Below, in pieces: positions 36,714 through 45,357 of a DNA stretch of 64,000 bases. This DNA is from Fidelibacterota bacterium. Lineage in GTDB: Bacteria > Fidelibacterota > Marinisomatia > Marinisomatales > TCS55. The notes under the pieces are model-generated. The model worked only from the letters and a program-made list of their open reading frames with translations. It had not been told where the DNA came from and ran no database searches. The translations under genes and the position numbers were made by a program. The stretch is taken from NCBI GenBank assembly GCA_014382015.1, contig JACNKN010000049.1, forward strand, positions 1-64,000, written 5' to 3'. Position 1 is the stretch's first letter. Every line of letters starts with the position of its first letter.

Positions 36714-38810
36714 CTACATTTCTTTTTCTGCTTCCAGTATTTTTCCGTCAACAAACAGACCATGTTTTGTTTGATCAGGTGTAATATAAACTGTTCCATC
36801 TTCATCGTGGGGTTCACCAAATACAGAATGAATGGATTTCAACCCACCCATCCATTTTCGTTTATCCGAAATATAAACTAGGTCCCCAACCTCCGCCTTC
36901 ATTTTAGCCATATCTTTATTTGAAAAATGGACAACAGTTTCATCACCCTCCACCCGCTTCAAATAAACTAAAACTGTTTCGCCTTCCTGATCATTGGGAT
37001 CGCCGCCCTTAAATAAGTTCCGAGCGATATTTATTGATCCTGCGGTTAACCCGTTTGTATTCAGATTTTCATCATATTTAACATAATACGTCACTGTCAG
37101 TGGCACCAGAATCATTACGGCAATCGTAGCAAAAACCTGAACAGATAACATTGAAACATTAAACAAGACTATTGCAAAAACCATAATTGTGATTGCAACC
37201 ATGATGTTCATAATCATTTTCTGGTTTTGTTTACCCCTGATTGTTGAAATTATTTTTCTCTGCCATTGAGTCGTCAGCGTAACGATAACTGCAGCACCTG
37301 TACATACAAGCGTATTGTATAGCGCACGGATGTATGAATAGGGATGATCCGGATTCATTTCTATACCATGATCAAAGGGAGCAATCAAGATTCCAGGATA
37401 TCTGGCACCCAAAATCATGAGTGCTACTCCGCCGACAAATGTCGTAATCACAGCCGCAGGGGTAAATCGTTTCCAGAATACCCCCAAAAAGATTCCCACA
37501 ACTAACGGCGGTGTCAATGTTGAATGAAAATATCCATGTGCTTCATATACTGTGGGGAAATTTTTGAAGGCAAGTACAGCCAAAACACCCAAAGCGGTCA
37601 CACCCATGGATGCATAACGAGCAACGAGCAATTCTTTCCGATCTCTTTCATTATTCGACATGACATTTCTTTTAACAAACTTTTGGACGGGTCTATAGAC
37701 ATCATTAATAAAAATTGCAGCCGTCGCATTTATAAGCGTATCCACTGTACTCATTAATGCTGCAGTCAAGGCTGCCATAATGAATCCGAACATGCCTGGG
37801 CTTGCGATGATATTGGCAACAACGACAAAAATTTGATCAGGCGAAACGGATGGACTGACAATATCAGGACTGACCACGGAGATGGCTTTCCCAATCCATC
37901 CAGCGTTCCCTACAACAATGGCTGATATGGGTAATACAAACAGAATATTTACAGCAGCTGCCTTCCGGCCTTCATTTACATTTTTACATGCCATAAATCG
38001 CATGATTAACCCTTGATTCATAAACAAAAAACCAATGGATCCCGCAATGGCATCTTGCCAAAAAATACCGACAAAATTAAAGTTTGCAGGCTGATTGAAA
38101 TCAGCCAGAGGCAGTTTCCATTCCGTGGGTAATAGATTCCAAAATAAATCAAATCCACCCAAATAGGTTATACCGAAAAAGAATAGAAGTAATCCTGCAA
38201 ACAGAAGGATAAATCCCTGGAGTAAATCCGTGAATATCACAGCTGTCTGTCCGCCAAAGGTAATATAAATTCCGGTGATCACCGCAATAACCATAATCGC
38301 ACCCATAAGCGTGATGGGCAATGTCATCCCGAATACAGTAAAAGCTTCCGGCAGCATGGGGATGACTGCCTTCCCCAGCGTCAGGAATCCAATGCCAATA
38401 TATCCTATCATATATAGCAGTAATAGGATGGTTGCAAGAAATCGGGCTGAGGGGCTAAATCGTTTTTCAAAATATTCCGGAATGGATCGGATTTTGGAAT
38501 AAACGATAATCGGAAGCCATCCAAACATAAAAAATGGAATGAAAAACCAATCATTCAAATATGTCATTGAGGAAGAAATGCCGTGTTCAAACCCTTTTGC
38601 AGAATACTTAACAAAACTGTGACTGCCCACACCGGTAGCCACGATTGACATGGTGATTAACCACCAGGAAAATCTCCGTCCACCAAAAAAGAAATCGGAT
38701 GTATTTTTTGTATATCGTCCGAAATAACTGCCGAAAAGCATGATCACAATAAAATACACGACCATTACAATCCAATCCGTCGTGGTACCTATACTATGAA
38801 ATGTCTGCAT
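36714..38810 (-). CDS. Sodium/solute symporter (SSS family) with C-terminal cytoplasmic extension
   Basis: 698 residues from the ATG at 38810, which overlaps the stop of the upstream 99-residue gene by one base (TAATG); a longer open frame to 38981 only repeats that gene out of frame. About 13-15 membrane segments are seen, with the SSS features FFFGGRRFSWWLITMSIVATGVG, LITFGGQTAVIFTDLLQG-like and AALTAALMSTVDTLINA. The last 110 residues are soluble and beta-rich (GETVLVYLKRVEGDETVVHF, VGDLVYISDKRKWMGG) and may regulate transport. Substrate unknown; sugars, organic acids or osmolytes are possible. Confidence 0.88.
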   Translation of the reverse strand: MQTFHSIGTTTDWIVMVVYFIVIMLFGSYFGRYTKNTSDFFFGGRRFSWWLITMSIVATGVGSHSFVKYSAKGFEHGISSSMTYLNDWFFIPFFMFGWLPIIVYSKIRSIPEYFEKRFSPSARFLATILLLLYMIGYIGIGFLTLGKAVIPMLPEAFTVFGMTLPITLMGAIMVIAVITGIYITFGGQTAVIFTDLLQGFILLFAGLLLFFFGITYLGGFDLFWNLLPTEWKLPLADFNQPANFNFVGIFWQDAIAGSIGFLFMNQGLIMRFMACKNVNEGRKAAAVNILFVLPISAIVVGNAGWIGKAISVVSPDIVSPSVSPDQIFVVVANIIASPGMFGFIMAALTAALMSTVDTLINATAAIFINDVYRPVQKFVKRNVMSNNERDRKELLVARYASMGVTALGVLAVLAFKNFPTVYEAHGYFHSTLTPPLVVGIFLGVFWKRFTPAAVITTFVGGVALMILGARYPGILIAPFDHGIEMNPDHPYSYIRALYNTLVCTGAAVIVTLTTQWQRKIISTIRGKQNQKMIMNIMVAITIMVFAIVLFNVSMLSVQVFATIAVMILVPLTVTYYVKYDENLNTNGLTAGSINIARNLFKGGDPNDQEGETVLVYLKRVEGDETVVHFSNKDMAKMKAEVGDLVYISDKRKWMGGLKSIHSVFGEPHDEDGTVYITPDQTKHGLFVDGKILEAEKEM

Positions 38811-39109
38811 TAGGCACCCCCGGTTTTTCTCAACATCAATGTCACAACAATAAATACCACTACCATTCCAAGTAGAACAATGGGCACTGAATAGACAGAA
38901 ATAATATCCAATGCTGCCCATGTCATGAGCGCATGCATCATCAGGTACCAAACAAAACCAAAGAGGAGTACCCACATCCATTTTTTATGGGCTTTACGAC
39001 TCAAATCAAAAGAACCAGATTTTATGGTTATAATAATTCCAGATACAAAAAGAATTCCACCGAGTCCATAAAGATAAATAAAGGGAAGCCAGGTATGTGA
39101 AAAGTTCAT
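38810..39109 (-). CDS. Small three-helix membrane protein paired with the SSS symporter
   Basis: 99 residues with three hydrophobic segments: FIYLYGLGGILFVSGIIITI, WVLLFGFVWYLMMHALMTW and VYSVPIVLLGMVVVFIVVTL. A basic linker (SFDLSRKAHKKWM) separates the first two. It overlaps the symporter gene by one base (TAATG) and follows the HIT gene by one base, so it is probably made in step with the symporter. Two-gene pairs of a small membrane subunit with an SSS carrier occur in other bacteria. A subunit role is inferred; no named family recognised. Confidence 0.7.
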   Translation of the reverse strand: MNFSHTWLPFIYLYGLGGILFVSGIIITIKSGSFDLSRKAHKKWMWVLLFGFVWYLMMHALMTWAALDIISVYSVPIVLLGMVVVFIVVTLMLRKTGGA

Positions 39110-39110
39110 T

Positions 39111-39605
39111 TTATTTTTTCAGTTTATTAAATTCAAGTTTAAGATTATCGTATGTTTCAAGCAGACCGTCAACCATCACTTTTGTATGGCCCACAACAGG
39201 CATAAAATTAGTATCCCCCACCCATCTTGGCACGATATGAAAATGAATATGATCTTCTATGCCTGCGCCGCCGGCAGAGCCAATATTGGCACCGAAATTG
39301 AACCCCTGGGCTTGCATCCTAGTCCTGAGAATGGCCATTGTTTCATCAGCTAACGCCATAATTTCACTCATGCATTCTTTTTCTAACAATTCAGTTGTAT
39401 CTAAATGCTTATAGGGACTAATCATTAAATGACCATTATTATAGGGATATAAATTCATCAAAACAAAGGTGTAATCCCCTCGATATAAAACAAGATTTTC
39501 TCTGTCTTTATTGTCCTGAGATTTAGCGCAGAATACACATGCTTCATCCTTGTCCTTTTTAGTCCGGATGTATTCCATCCGCCATGGAGCCCATAGTTTA
39601 TTCAT
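39111..39605 (-). CDS. HIT family nucleotide hydrolase/transferase
   Basis: 164 residues with the histidine triad EDHIHFHIVPRW (HxHxH near residues 118-122) and a zinc-type CVFCAK near residue 23. The N-terminal LWAPWRMEYI is typical of bacterial HIT proteins related to Ap4A phosphorylase and Fhit-like hydrolases. It probably acts on dinucleoside polyphosphates. Its ATG touches the left end of an inserted four-helix-bundle cassette, and no Shine-Dalgarno is visible, so the insertion may have replaced its original upstream region. Confidence 0.9.
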   Translation of the reverse strand: MNKLWAPWRMEYIRTKKDKDEACVFCAKSQDNKDRENLVLYRGDYTFVLMNLYPYNNGHLMISPYKHLDTTELLEKECMSEIMALADETMAILRTRMQAQGFNFGANIGSAGGAGIEDHIHFHIVPRWVGDTNFMPVVGHTKVMVDGLLETYDNLKLEFNKLKK

Positions 39606-39619
39606 GGTTTGGTGATTAG

Positions 39620-39647
39620 TGAGTTGTAACTGGTGAGTTGTAAGAGA
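39620..39647 (+). repeat. Left array of 14-bp iterons
   Basis: Two head-to-tail units share TGAGTTGTAA, with a partial TGATTAG unit before them. They are the inverse of the array at 40097-40138; the two arrays share GTAACTGGTGA exactly (39626-39636 and 40122-40132). Confidence 0.75.
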
Positions 39648-39660
39648 GTATAATCGGGAG

Positions 39661-40092
39661 TCATTTGTTATACTGAATTTTTTGATTATTAAAGGTACGC
39701 AATATAACCATTGATTTTTTTACCAATTCATATCCTTTTTCTTTAAGGGTATTGCACACGTCAATACTATAGTAATTTTCATCAATACAAATATTTAAAT
39801 CATCAATAATCTCCTCGGTTGAGCCACGAGCGATTCGACAGAATTGCATTGATTCCTTAAAATGCCAACGGCCGTGGGCCTCTGCTATATTATTTGAAAC
39901 TGAAATGATCGCATCTCGCATTTGACTTGTTAAGTTATATTTTTCTTTATCAGGCAGTTGATTAATGACAACATATACACGTGTTCTAAATGCCCTCGCA
40001 AGTTGATATACTTCGAAGTTATCCAACTTAAAACGATCTGGTTCACTTATGAAGTTATTTTCAGTCATGTCTTTTTCTTTGTAATCAACCAT
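39661..40092 (-). CDS. Four-helix-bundle protein (23S rRNA intervening-sequence type)
   Basis: 143 residues from the ATG at 40092; an open GTG at 40107 lies inside the iteron array and an ATG at 40065 is also possible. The core FEVYQLARAFRTRVYVVINQ, then YNLTSQMRDAIISVSNNIAEAHGR and SMQFCRIARGSTEEI, matches the S23/IVS-encoded four-helix-bundle family. Members of this family are known from intervening sequences inserted in 23S rRNA genes and as a relative of the Avd accessory protein of diversity-generating retroelements. Here it is an intergenic copy flanked by inverted iterons. Biochemical role unknown. Confidence 0.85.
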   Translation of the reverse strand: MVDYKEKDMTENNFISEPDRFKLDNFEVYQLARAFRTRVYVVINQLPDKEKYNLTSQMRDAIISVSNNIAEAHGRWHFKESMQFCRIARGSTEEIIDDLNICIDENYYSIDVCNTLKEKGYELVKKSMVILRTFNNQKIQYNK

Positions 40093-40096
40093 CAAA

Positions 40097-40138
40097 TATG
40101 TTACCACTCATCAGTTAGCATTCACCAGTTACTACTCA
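40097..40138 (-). repeat. Right array of 14-bp iterons
   Basis: Three head-to-tail 14-base units read on the minus strand with consensus TGAGTNGTAACTGR. The array starts at the EF-G-like stop codon (TGA) and runs into the 5' side of the four-helix-bundle gene, in inverse orientation to the left array. Confidence 0.75.
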
Positions 40139-42220
40139 ATCTTCTTCCTGAGCTGCTTTCGCGCTTGCAGTTACTTTCGCTTCCATGTCTCGAGGAACTT
40201 CTTCATAATGACTTAATTCTTCTGAATGAATACCACGTCCACCAGTGAGGGATCTTAATGTTGTGGAATAATGATACATTTCTGATTGAGGAACTTGTGC
40301 TTTGATCTGCTGAAATGCGCCCTCCGTATCCATGCCCATTATTTTCCCCCGACGACTGGAAATATCTCCCATCACATCACCCATATAATCTTCAGGAATT
40401 TTAATTTCTACATCCAAAACCGGCTCAAGCAAACAAGGATTGGCCCCCATAAAGGCTTCTTTAAAAGCATGTTTCCCTGCCATTTGAAACGCAATATCTT
40501 TTGAATCAACCGGATGCTGTTTTCCATCGTAAAAATCAACTTTTAAATCCACCACACGATAGCCAGCCAATACACCCTCTGTACAGGCGGCTGTTACACC
40601 TTTTTCCACAGATGGGACAAAAACTCGATCTACACTTTGCCCAACCAATGAATGTAAGAATTCAACACCCTTTCCACGGGATTTTGGCTCTACTTTCATC
40701 CATACTTCTGCAAATTGTCCTGCACCACCGCTTTGCTTTTTATGTCGATATTTTGAGGAACCATTTGCCCGGATTGTTTCTCGATATGGAATTCTGGGTT
40801 TGAACGATTCTACATCTACATTAAAACGACGCTTCAGCCGATCGATGGATACTTGAAGATGCAATTCTCCCTGACCTGAAAGAACGGTTTGCCGCAGTTC
40901 AGAATCCACCCTGTAAACAAAAGTGGAGTCTTCTTCGTGTATAGTAGCCAAACCAGTGGCAATTTTTTCTTCATCACCTTTAGCCTTAGATCTAATGCCA
41001 AGATGAATATTTGACTTGGGTAATTTAACCGACGGAATTTTAACTTTATTATTTGCGCCGGTTAATGTATTTCCTGTATGGGTATCTTTCAATTTAACGA
41101 CTGAACCAATATCCCCGGCATTTAATGTGGAAACACTGGTTCTGGTTTTTCCATTCATTAAGAACATTTGTCCAAACCGTTCCGACCTGCCACGGGACGT
41201 ATTAAACAAATCCATACCTGTTGAAATTGAACCGGAATAGACACGAAAAAAAGAAAGCTCACCTACATGAGCTTCACTAATTGTTTTAAATACATGCACT
41301 ACAGGGTTATTTCCATCCAACGCAATATCTACCGCTTCACCCGAGTTTGCATCCTCCCCTTTGATCTTCGAACGATCAATAGGTGATGATCCATATTTTG
41401 CAATAAAATCCATCACACGGGCAACACCGATATTTTGAGTGGCTGCCGTACAAAATAATGGAATAAAAACTTGATTCTGAATGGCCTGATGTAATCCATC
41501 CCGCATTTCCTCTTCGGATAAATTCCCCTGTTCAAAGAATTTTTCCAATAATGAATCATCAGACTCTGCCACATACTCAATTAACTCTTGATGAAGTTCT
41601 TTCACACGGTCATTCCATTCTTCCGGTAAATCCGCTTCCGTATATTGTCCACTGCCATCGGTTTTATAGGTAATCAACTCACTCCGTAATACATCAATAA
41701 TTTGATTAAAGCCGGGACCAGAATTTACGGGCAGCTGCATGGGGAATACATTTCCCCCAAAATGATCTTTAGCTTGCTGGAGGATTTCGTCAAATTTGGT
41801 ATGTTCTCGATCTAGCCCATTCATAACAATCATTTTGGGCAGGCCGTAATCATTGGCATAATTCCAAACCTGTTCCGTACCTACTTCGATGCCATTCACC
41901 GCATGAACGACAACAACAGCCAAATCCACCACCGCTAAAGAAGAAATTGATTCACCGATAAAATCGAGATATCCCGGTGTATCAATCATATTAAATTTGG
42001 TTTCTTTCCATTCCAAATGAAGGGGGGACGAATGAATGGAAATTTGTCGCTGGTGTTCATCATGATGATAATCAGATATAGTAGAACCCCCTTCAATGGA
42101 TCCGATACGGTTAATTTCGCCTCCATTTGAAAGCATAGATTCAGATAAAATTGTTTTTCCTGTGGCGCCATGTCCAACAATGGCAAAGTTACGAATATCT
42201 TTTGCGGCGTATTCTTTCAT
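40136..42220 (-). CDS. Elongation factor G paralogue (EF-G2-like GTPase)
   Basis: 694 residues. G1 is GHGATGKT (near 17-24) and G3 is DTPGY (near 80). The usual NKxD specificity motif reads NGLD (VMNGLDREHTKF, near 134), missing the lysine. Domains II-V follow: SFFRVYSGSISTGMDLF, the RGxHxE-like GQGELHLQVSIDRLKRRF, domain IV with PFRE-type RIPYRETIRANG and GGAGQFAEVW, and a C-terminal RRGKIMGMDTEGAFQQIKAQVP. The GHGATGKT form and divergent switch regions fit the second, non-canonical EF-G type. Its exact role (ribosome recycling or stress) is unknown. Its stop overlaps the right iteron array. Confidence 0.85.
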   Translation of the reverse strand: MKEYAAKDIRNFAIVGHGATGKTILSESMLSNGGEINRIGSIEGGSTISDYHHDEHQRQISIHSSPLHLEWKETKFNMIDTPGYLDFIGESISSLAVVDLAVVVVHAVNGIEVGTEQVWNYANDYGLPKMIVMNGLDREHTKFDEILQQAKDHFGGNVFPMQLPVNSGPGFNQIIDVLRSELITYKTDGSGQYTEADLPEEWNDRVKELHQELIEYVAESDDSLLEKFFEQGNLSEEEMRDGLHQAIQNQVFIPLFCTAATQNIGVARVMDFIAKYGSSPIDRSKIKGEDANSGEAVDIALDGNNPVVHVFKTISEAHVGELSFFRVYSGSISTGMDLFNTSRGRSERFGQMFLMNGKTRTSVSTLNAGDIGSVVKLKDTHTGNTLTGANNKVKIPSVKLPKSNIHLGIRSKAKGDEEKIATGLATIHEEDSTFVYRVDSELRQTVLSGQGELHLQVSIDRLKRRFNVDVESFKPRIPYRETIRANGSSKYRHKKQSGGAGQFAEVWMKVEPKSRGKGVEFLHSLVGQSVDRVFVPSVEKGVTAACTEGVLAGYRVVDLKVDFYDGKQHPVDSKDIAFQMAGKHAFKEAFMGANPCLLEPVLDVEIKIPEDYMGDVMGDISSRRGKIMGMDTEGAFQQIKAQVPQSEMYHYSTTLRSLTGGRGIHSEELSHYEEVPRDMEAKVTASAKAAQEED

Positions 42221-42340
42221 GATAAATATCCTTTAATTATTTTATGAAATTTTTGATTAAAATCTTTAGTGTTTCTCAACCTCGGACAAAGGATGGAAAC
42301 CTGAAGTGTACTGACGACTTGGGTCTTATTTCAAGAACTT

Positions 42341-42610
42341 TTAGAAAATATCCTGTTGGATATCTTCCATATAGGCACGCAGTACGGGCTGGACAAATAT
42401 ATTATTTGTATTCAACTTTCCAAATTCTTTTGCCAGGACGTTTAATCGTTGATCAATCGGTTTTATTTTATTAAGCACAATGTAGGTTTCTTCATTTACG
42501 GAACATATCCCACCCTTGAAATCCCCCTTCCCCTGAACAATATTAATTTGCATTTTTTCTGCCAACTCTTCAAAAAGGGTCAGCAGTTTTTCTGCTTTCA
42601 ATTTCGCCAC
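42341..42610 (-). CDS. Conserved small protein of unknown function
   Basis: 89 residues, soluble, alpha/beta: KAEKLLTLFEELAEKMQINIVQGKGDFKGGICSVNEETYIVLNKIKPIDQRLNVLAKEF. It looks like a compact single domain. The pattern GDFKGGICSVNEETYIVLNK is reminiscent of an unnamed family common in FCB genomes (recognition from memory, no name). It begins 3 bases after manC and is surely co-transcribed, in the order sfsA - Ig-like lipoprotein - manC - this gene. No catalytic motif recognised. Confidence 0.6.
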   Translation of the reverse strand: MAKLKAEKLLTLFEELAEKMQINIVQGKGDFKGGICSVNEETYIVLNKIKPIDQRLNVLAKEFGKLNTNNIFVQPVLRAYMEDIQQDIF

Positions 42611-42613
42611 GGT

Positions 42614-43672
42614 TTACAAAAGGTCGTTTCTTTTTTTCTTTTCGAGATAATGAACCAGCACCTTCACGTCCTCAACCTTTTCACGTGGAACGACCAATGT
42701 GGCATCTTCCGTGTTCACTACCACTATATTATTTATACCAATAATCGCCGTAAAATGGCCATTGGATTGAATTAAATTATTGTGTCCATCAATGACAACC
42801 CCTTCACCCCGAATGACATTTTTTTCTTTTGACTTCGGGGATACATCATATACCGCTTCCCATGAACCGAGATCGCTCCATTCAAATTCGGCTTTCACCA
42901 CATAAATATCATTGGACTTTTCCATGAGACCGTAATCCACAGATTCCGGGTCTATATTATTCCAAAGCCGGGTGAAATCCTGGTTTTGAGAAACGCGTTT
43001 TTCGATTTTCCCCAACTGGTCATTTAAATCCGGCATATATTTTTCAATTTTTTCAAAGAATGTGGATACTTTCCAAATGAACATGCCCCCATTCCATAAA
43101 AAATCACCGCTTTTTAAAAATCGTTTTGCCAATCCTTCATGAGGTTTTTCAGCAAAAGTTTTTACTTTGTAGCCATTCAGATGATCTTCAGGGCTGTTTG
43201 GATTGTATTGGATATAACCATATCCCGTAGAAGGAAAAGTAGGTTCAATTCCTATGGTCACTAATGATCCATTTTTATTTGCCAGTTGAATTGCAGACCG
43301 AACAGTCCTGGCGAATTTTTGGTGCCCTACAATGAGATGATCTGCAGGAAAAACGCCCATAACTGCATCTTCACGAATATTTTTAATATGGAGTGCTGCA
43401 AGGCCGATGGCCGGTGCAGTGTTTTTTCCGCTGGGTTCCACAATGATATTTTTGGGTTTTATACCCGTAATCAATTTCCGGATTTTAGGCGCCAAATCTT
43501 TTCCGGTCACAATGAAAACATCTTCGACATTTTTCATCTTTTTCAGGCGATTGACTGTCATTTGCAGCATAGATGTTTCGCCCACAATATTCAAAAGCTG
43601 TTTTGGATTTTCTCCACGGCTGGATGGCCAAAATCGAGTGCCGCGTCCTCCTGCCATAATTACACTATACAT
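42614..43672 (-). CDS. manC: Mannose-1-phosphate guanylyltransferase
   Basis: 352 residues. The nucleotidyltransferase signature is VIMAGGRGTRFWPSSRGENPKQLL at the N-terminus. VFPADHLI (near 108), the sugar-binding region GYGYIQYN (near 150) and FAEKP (near 172) are also seen. It makes GDP-mannose for surface polysaccharides or glycoproteins. The length indicates the single-domain transferase without the phosphomannose-isomerase half of bifunctional ManC proteins. It lies 4 bases after the Ig-like lipoprotein gene. Confidence 0.93.
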   Translation of the reverse strand: MYSVIMAGGRGTRFWPSSRGENPKQLLNIVGETSMLQMTVNRLKKMKNVEDVFIVTGKDLAPKIRKLITGIKPKNIIVEPSGKNTAPAIGLAALHIKNIREDAVMGVFPADHLIVGHQKFARTVRSAIQLANKNGSLVTIGIEPTFPSTGYGYIQYNPNSPEDHLNGYKVKTFAEKPHEGLAKRFLKSGDFLWNGGMFIWKVSTFFEKIEKYMPDLNDQLGKIEKRVSQNQDFTRLWNNIDPESVDYGLMEKSNDIYVVKAEFEWSDLGSWEAVYDVSPKSKEKNVIRGEGVVIDGHNNLIQSNGHFTAIIGINNIVVVNTEDATLVVPREKVEDVKVLVHYLEKKKRNDLL

Positions 43673-43676
43673 CTGG

Positions 43677-45344
43677 CTATTCCCTTTCTTCCCGAATTAG
43701 ACCCACGTCAATATCCCAATTAGCACGAACATCAAATGTATCCGGATGAATATAAAACCATTCACTGGGCTGGAATGGATGAACGGACCCATAGGAAAAT
43801 TCTCCATTCCTATCCCGATCAAAAATTATCATCAAACGATATGGTCCTTCAGGTATGTTTGAAAAGTGAAATTGAAGGTCCGAATTTACGGAAGAATGAA
43901 AAATTTCGGACTCTTTTTTCAACGCACTTAGTTCGATCAGTGGATTGACCCCACCATCTTCAACCATACCACTCAAACCGCCATACCCTAACTTCTTCTC
44001 TGAATTAAACCGAACATAATTGACAGAATCTTTGAGAGATTTTCCTTCAATCGGAGTCAATTTATCGGCGAAAATCATCAATATATACTTTGTTTTTTCT
44101 TCCCAACCATTCGGAGGTAGAAATTCAATTTCGATTGGATTAATCCAATCGAATGCCACCACAACCGTATCCGAATCGGCAACCAAAAAAAATGCACTGT
44201 CGGTGACCGCCATTATTGGTTTTGAAAAAACAATGGGAATGGTTGGGCCCCCATCCTTTTCCAAACGGACGGTAACCGTACTTTTCGGTAATGATTGTTT
44301 TACATGGGTTGTATCCGATTTTGTCGGGACTCGAAAATTGATTTTTGCATGGGCCAGTAGTGTGTCTACCTTTGATAATACAGCCGCCAATCTTAATTCT
44401 GCTTTTCCACTATTTAATGTATCCGGCGCCATGATTAAAAACCGCTTTTTATCCTGTTCATCCTGGTAAAAGTCAAGCGGCTGCACCGTTTCTTTTGAAT
44501 CAATTACATTTAACCCTTCGAAGGTAATTTCATCCAATTCCCAGTTAAAGTACATCCATCCCCATCGTTGTCCCATCCACTCTCCGTGAGTCATTTTCAG
44601 TGGAGGTGTTTCCCGTTTTGGGTTAAGGAAAACCCCTTCGACTATTTGATTTTTTCCTAAAGAATACAATGTATCTGAACTGACACCATGGGCCATCCTT
44701 TCGGGGATAAGATTGGCTCCGGCAGCACTTCGTTCAATTCCCATTAAAACATAGTCACCCGGTGCCAAATACTTGAAATTGAAAAATCCATCATCATCCG
44801 CTTCAGCCACATACAATGGTTCCGTAAAAAACACCGAATCATCAAAACCACTTTTTAATTTCCATAAATGAACCCCATACCCATCTTCTCCAAAAACCCT
44901 TCCGGATATGATACCTTCATCAATAACGTCTCCCGTGCTGAATGCAATCTGGATTGATTGATCCAAGGCAACACCACGTTCATCTTTTAAATTTCGATTG
45001 AGGGTGATGACATAGGTTTGGTCTGATAATAGGTTCTCCGGAAAATTGATTATGATTTCATCATCCGCATATTTTATTCCCGCTGGAGAGTCAAGTCGGG
45101 GAGAAATTTTGATGGCATTCTTGATCGATTTTTCACCAATATATTCAGAAAACTTTATGGATACTTCTCCCCCTTTAAAATAAAGACTGCCAGCCTTTGG
45201 CGTAGCGGAAACAAATTGGGGCGGTATTTCATCTTTAGGTCCACCATCGGGGGGCGCCACTGCGGCACAGGAATAGATCAAGAACGCAACTATCCAGAGT
45301 AGGATGATTAGAATAAGTTTTCTCAAAATTAAGGGTTGTGTCAA
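43677..45344 (-). CDS. Ig-like-domain lipoprotein
   Basis: 555 residues. A lipoprotein signal has its lipobox at LIYSC (Cys near 26), followed by AAVAPPDGGPKDEIPPQFVSATP, a typical opening of FCB lipoproteins with an SbsA-type bacterial Ig-like domain (about 38-135, with PENLLSDQTYVITLNRNLKDERG). A carboxypeptidase-regulatory-like beta domain follows (GRVFGEDGYGVHLW, then FNFKYLAPGDYVLMG). A similar Ig-like segment recurs near the C-terminus. It is probably outer-membrane or periplasmic. It lies 13 bases after sfsA and 4 bases before manC. Function unknown. Confidence 0.8.
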   Translation of the reverse strand: MTQPLILRKLILIILLWIVAFLIYSCAAVAPPDGGPKDEIPPQFVSATPKAGSLYFKGGEVSIKFSEYIGEKSIKNAIKISPRLDSPAGIKYADDEIIINFPENLLSDQTYVITLNRNLKDERGVALDQSIQIAFSTGDVIDEGIISGRVFGEDGYGVHLWKLKSGFDDSVFFTEPLYVAEADDDGFFNFKYLAPGDYVLMGIERSAAGANLIPERMAHGVSSDTLYSLGKNQIVEGVFLNPKRETPPLKMTHGEWMGQRWGWMYFNWELDEITFEGLNVIDSKETVQPLDFYQDEQDKKRFLIMAPDTLNSGKAELRLAAVLSKVDTLLAHAKINFRVPTKSDTTHVKQSLPKSTVTVRLEKDGGPTIPIVFSKPIMAVTDSAFFLVADSDTVVVAFDWINPIEIEFLPPNGWEEKTKYILMIFADKLTPIEGKSLKDSVNYVRFNSEKKLGYGGLSGMVEDGGVNPLIELSALKKESEIFHSSVNSDLQFHFSNIPEGPYRLMIIFDRDRNGEFSYGSVHPFQPSEWFYIHPDTFDVRANWDIDVGLIREERE

Positions 45345-45357
45345 ATCAATTATAATT

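Larger units (their letters stand above)
39606..40138. mobile_element. Iteron-flanked four-helix-bundle cassette (putative mobile unit)
   Basis: The whole space between the EF-G-like stop and the HIT start is occupied by one small gene with repeated 14-base units at each end. On the left, plus strand, TGAGTTGTAACTGG (39620-39633) and TGAGTTGTAAGAGA (39634-39647). On the right, minus strand, TGAGTAGTAACTGG (40125-40138), TGAATGCTAACTGA (40111-40124) and TGAGTGGTAACATA (40097-40110). The two arrays are inverted relative to each other and frame the gene, as terminal inverted repeats would. The first three bases of the right array form the stop codon of the EF-G-like gene. No transposase is present, so mobility would need a helper. 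See findings. Confidence 0.6.

Noticed and set aside
38811-38981. 57-residue N-terminal extension of the symporter
   Set aside because: It overlaps the small membrane gene in another frame and has no signature; the ATG at 38810 with TAATG coupling is better.
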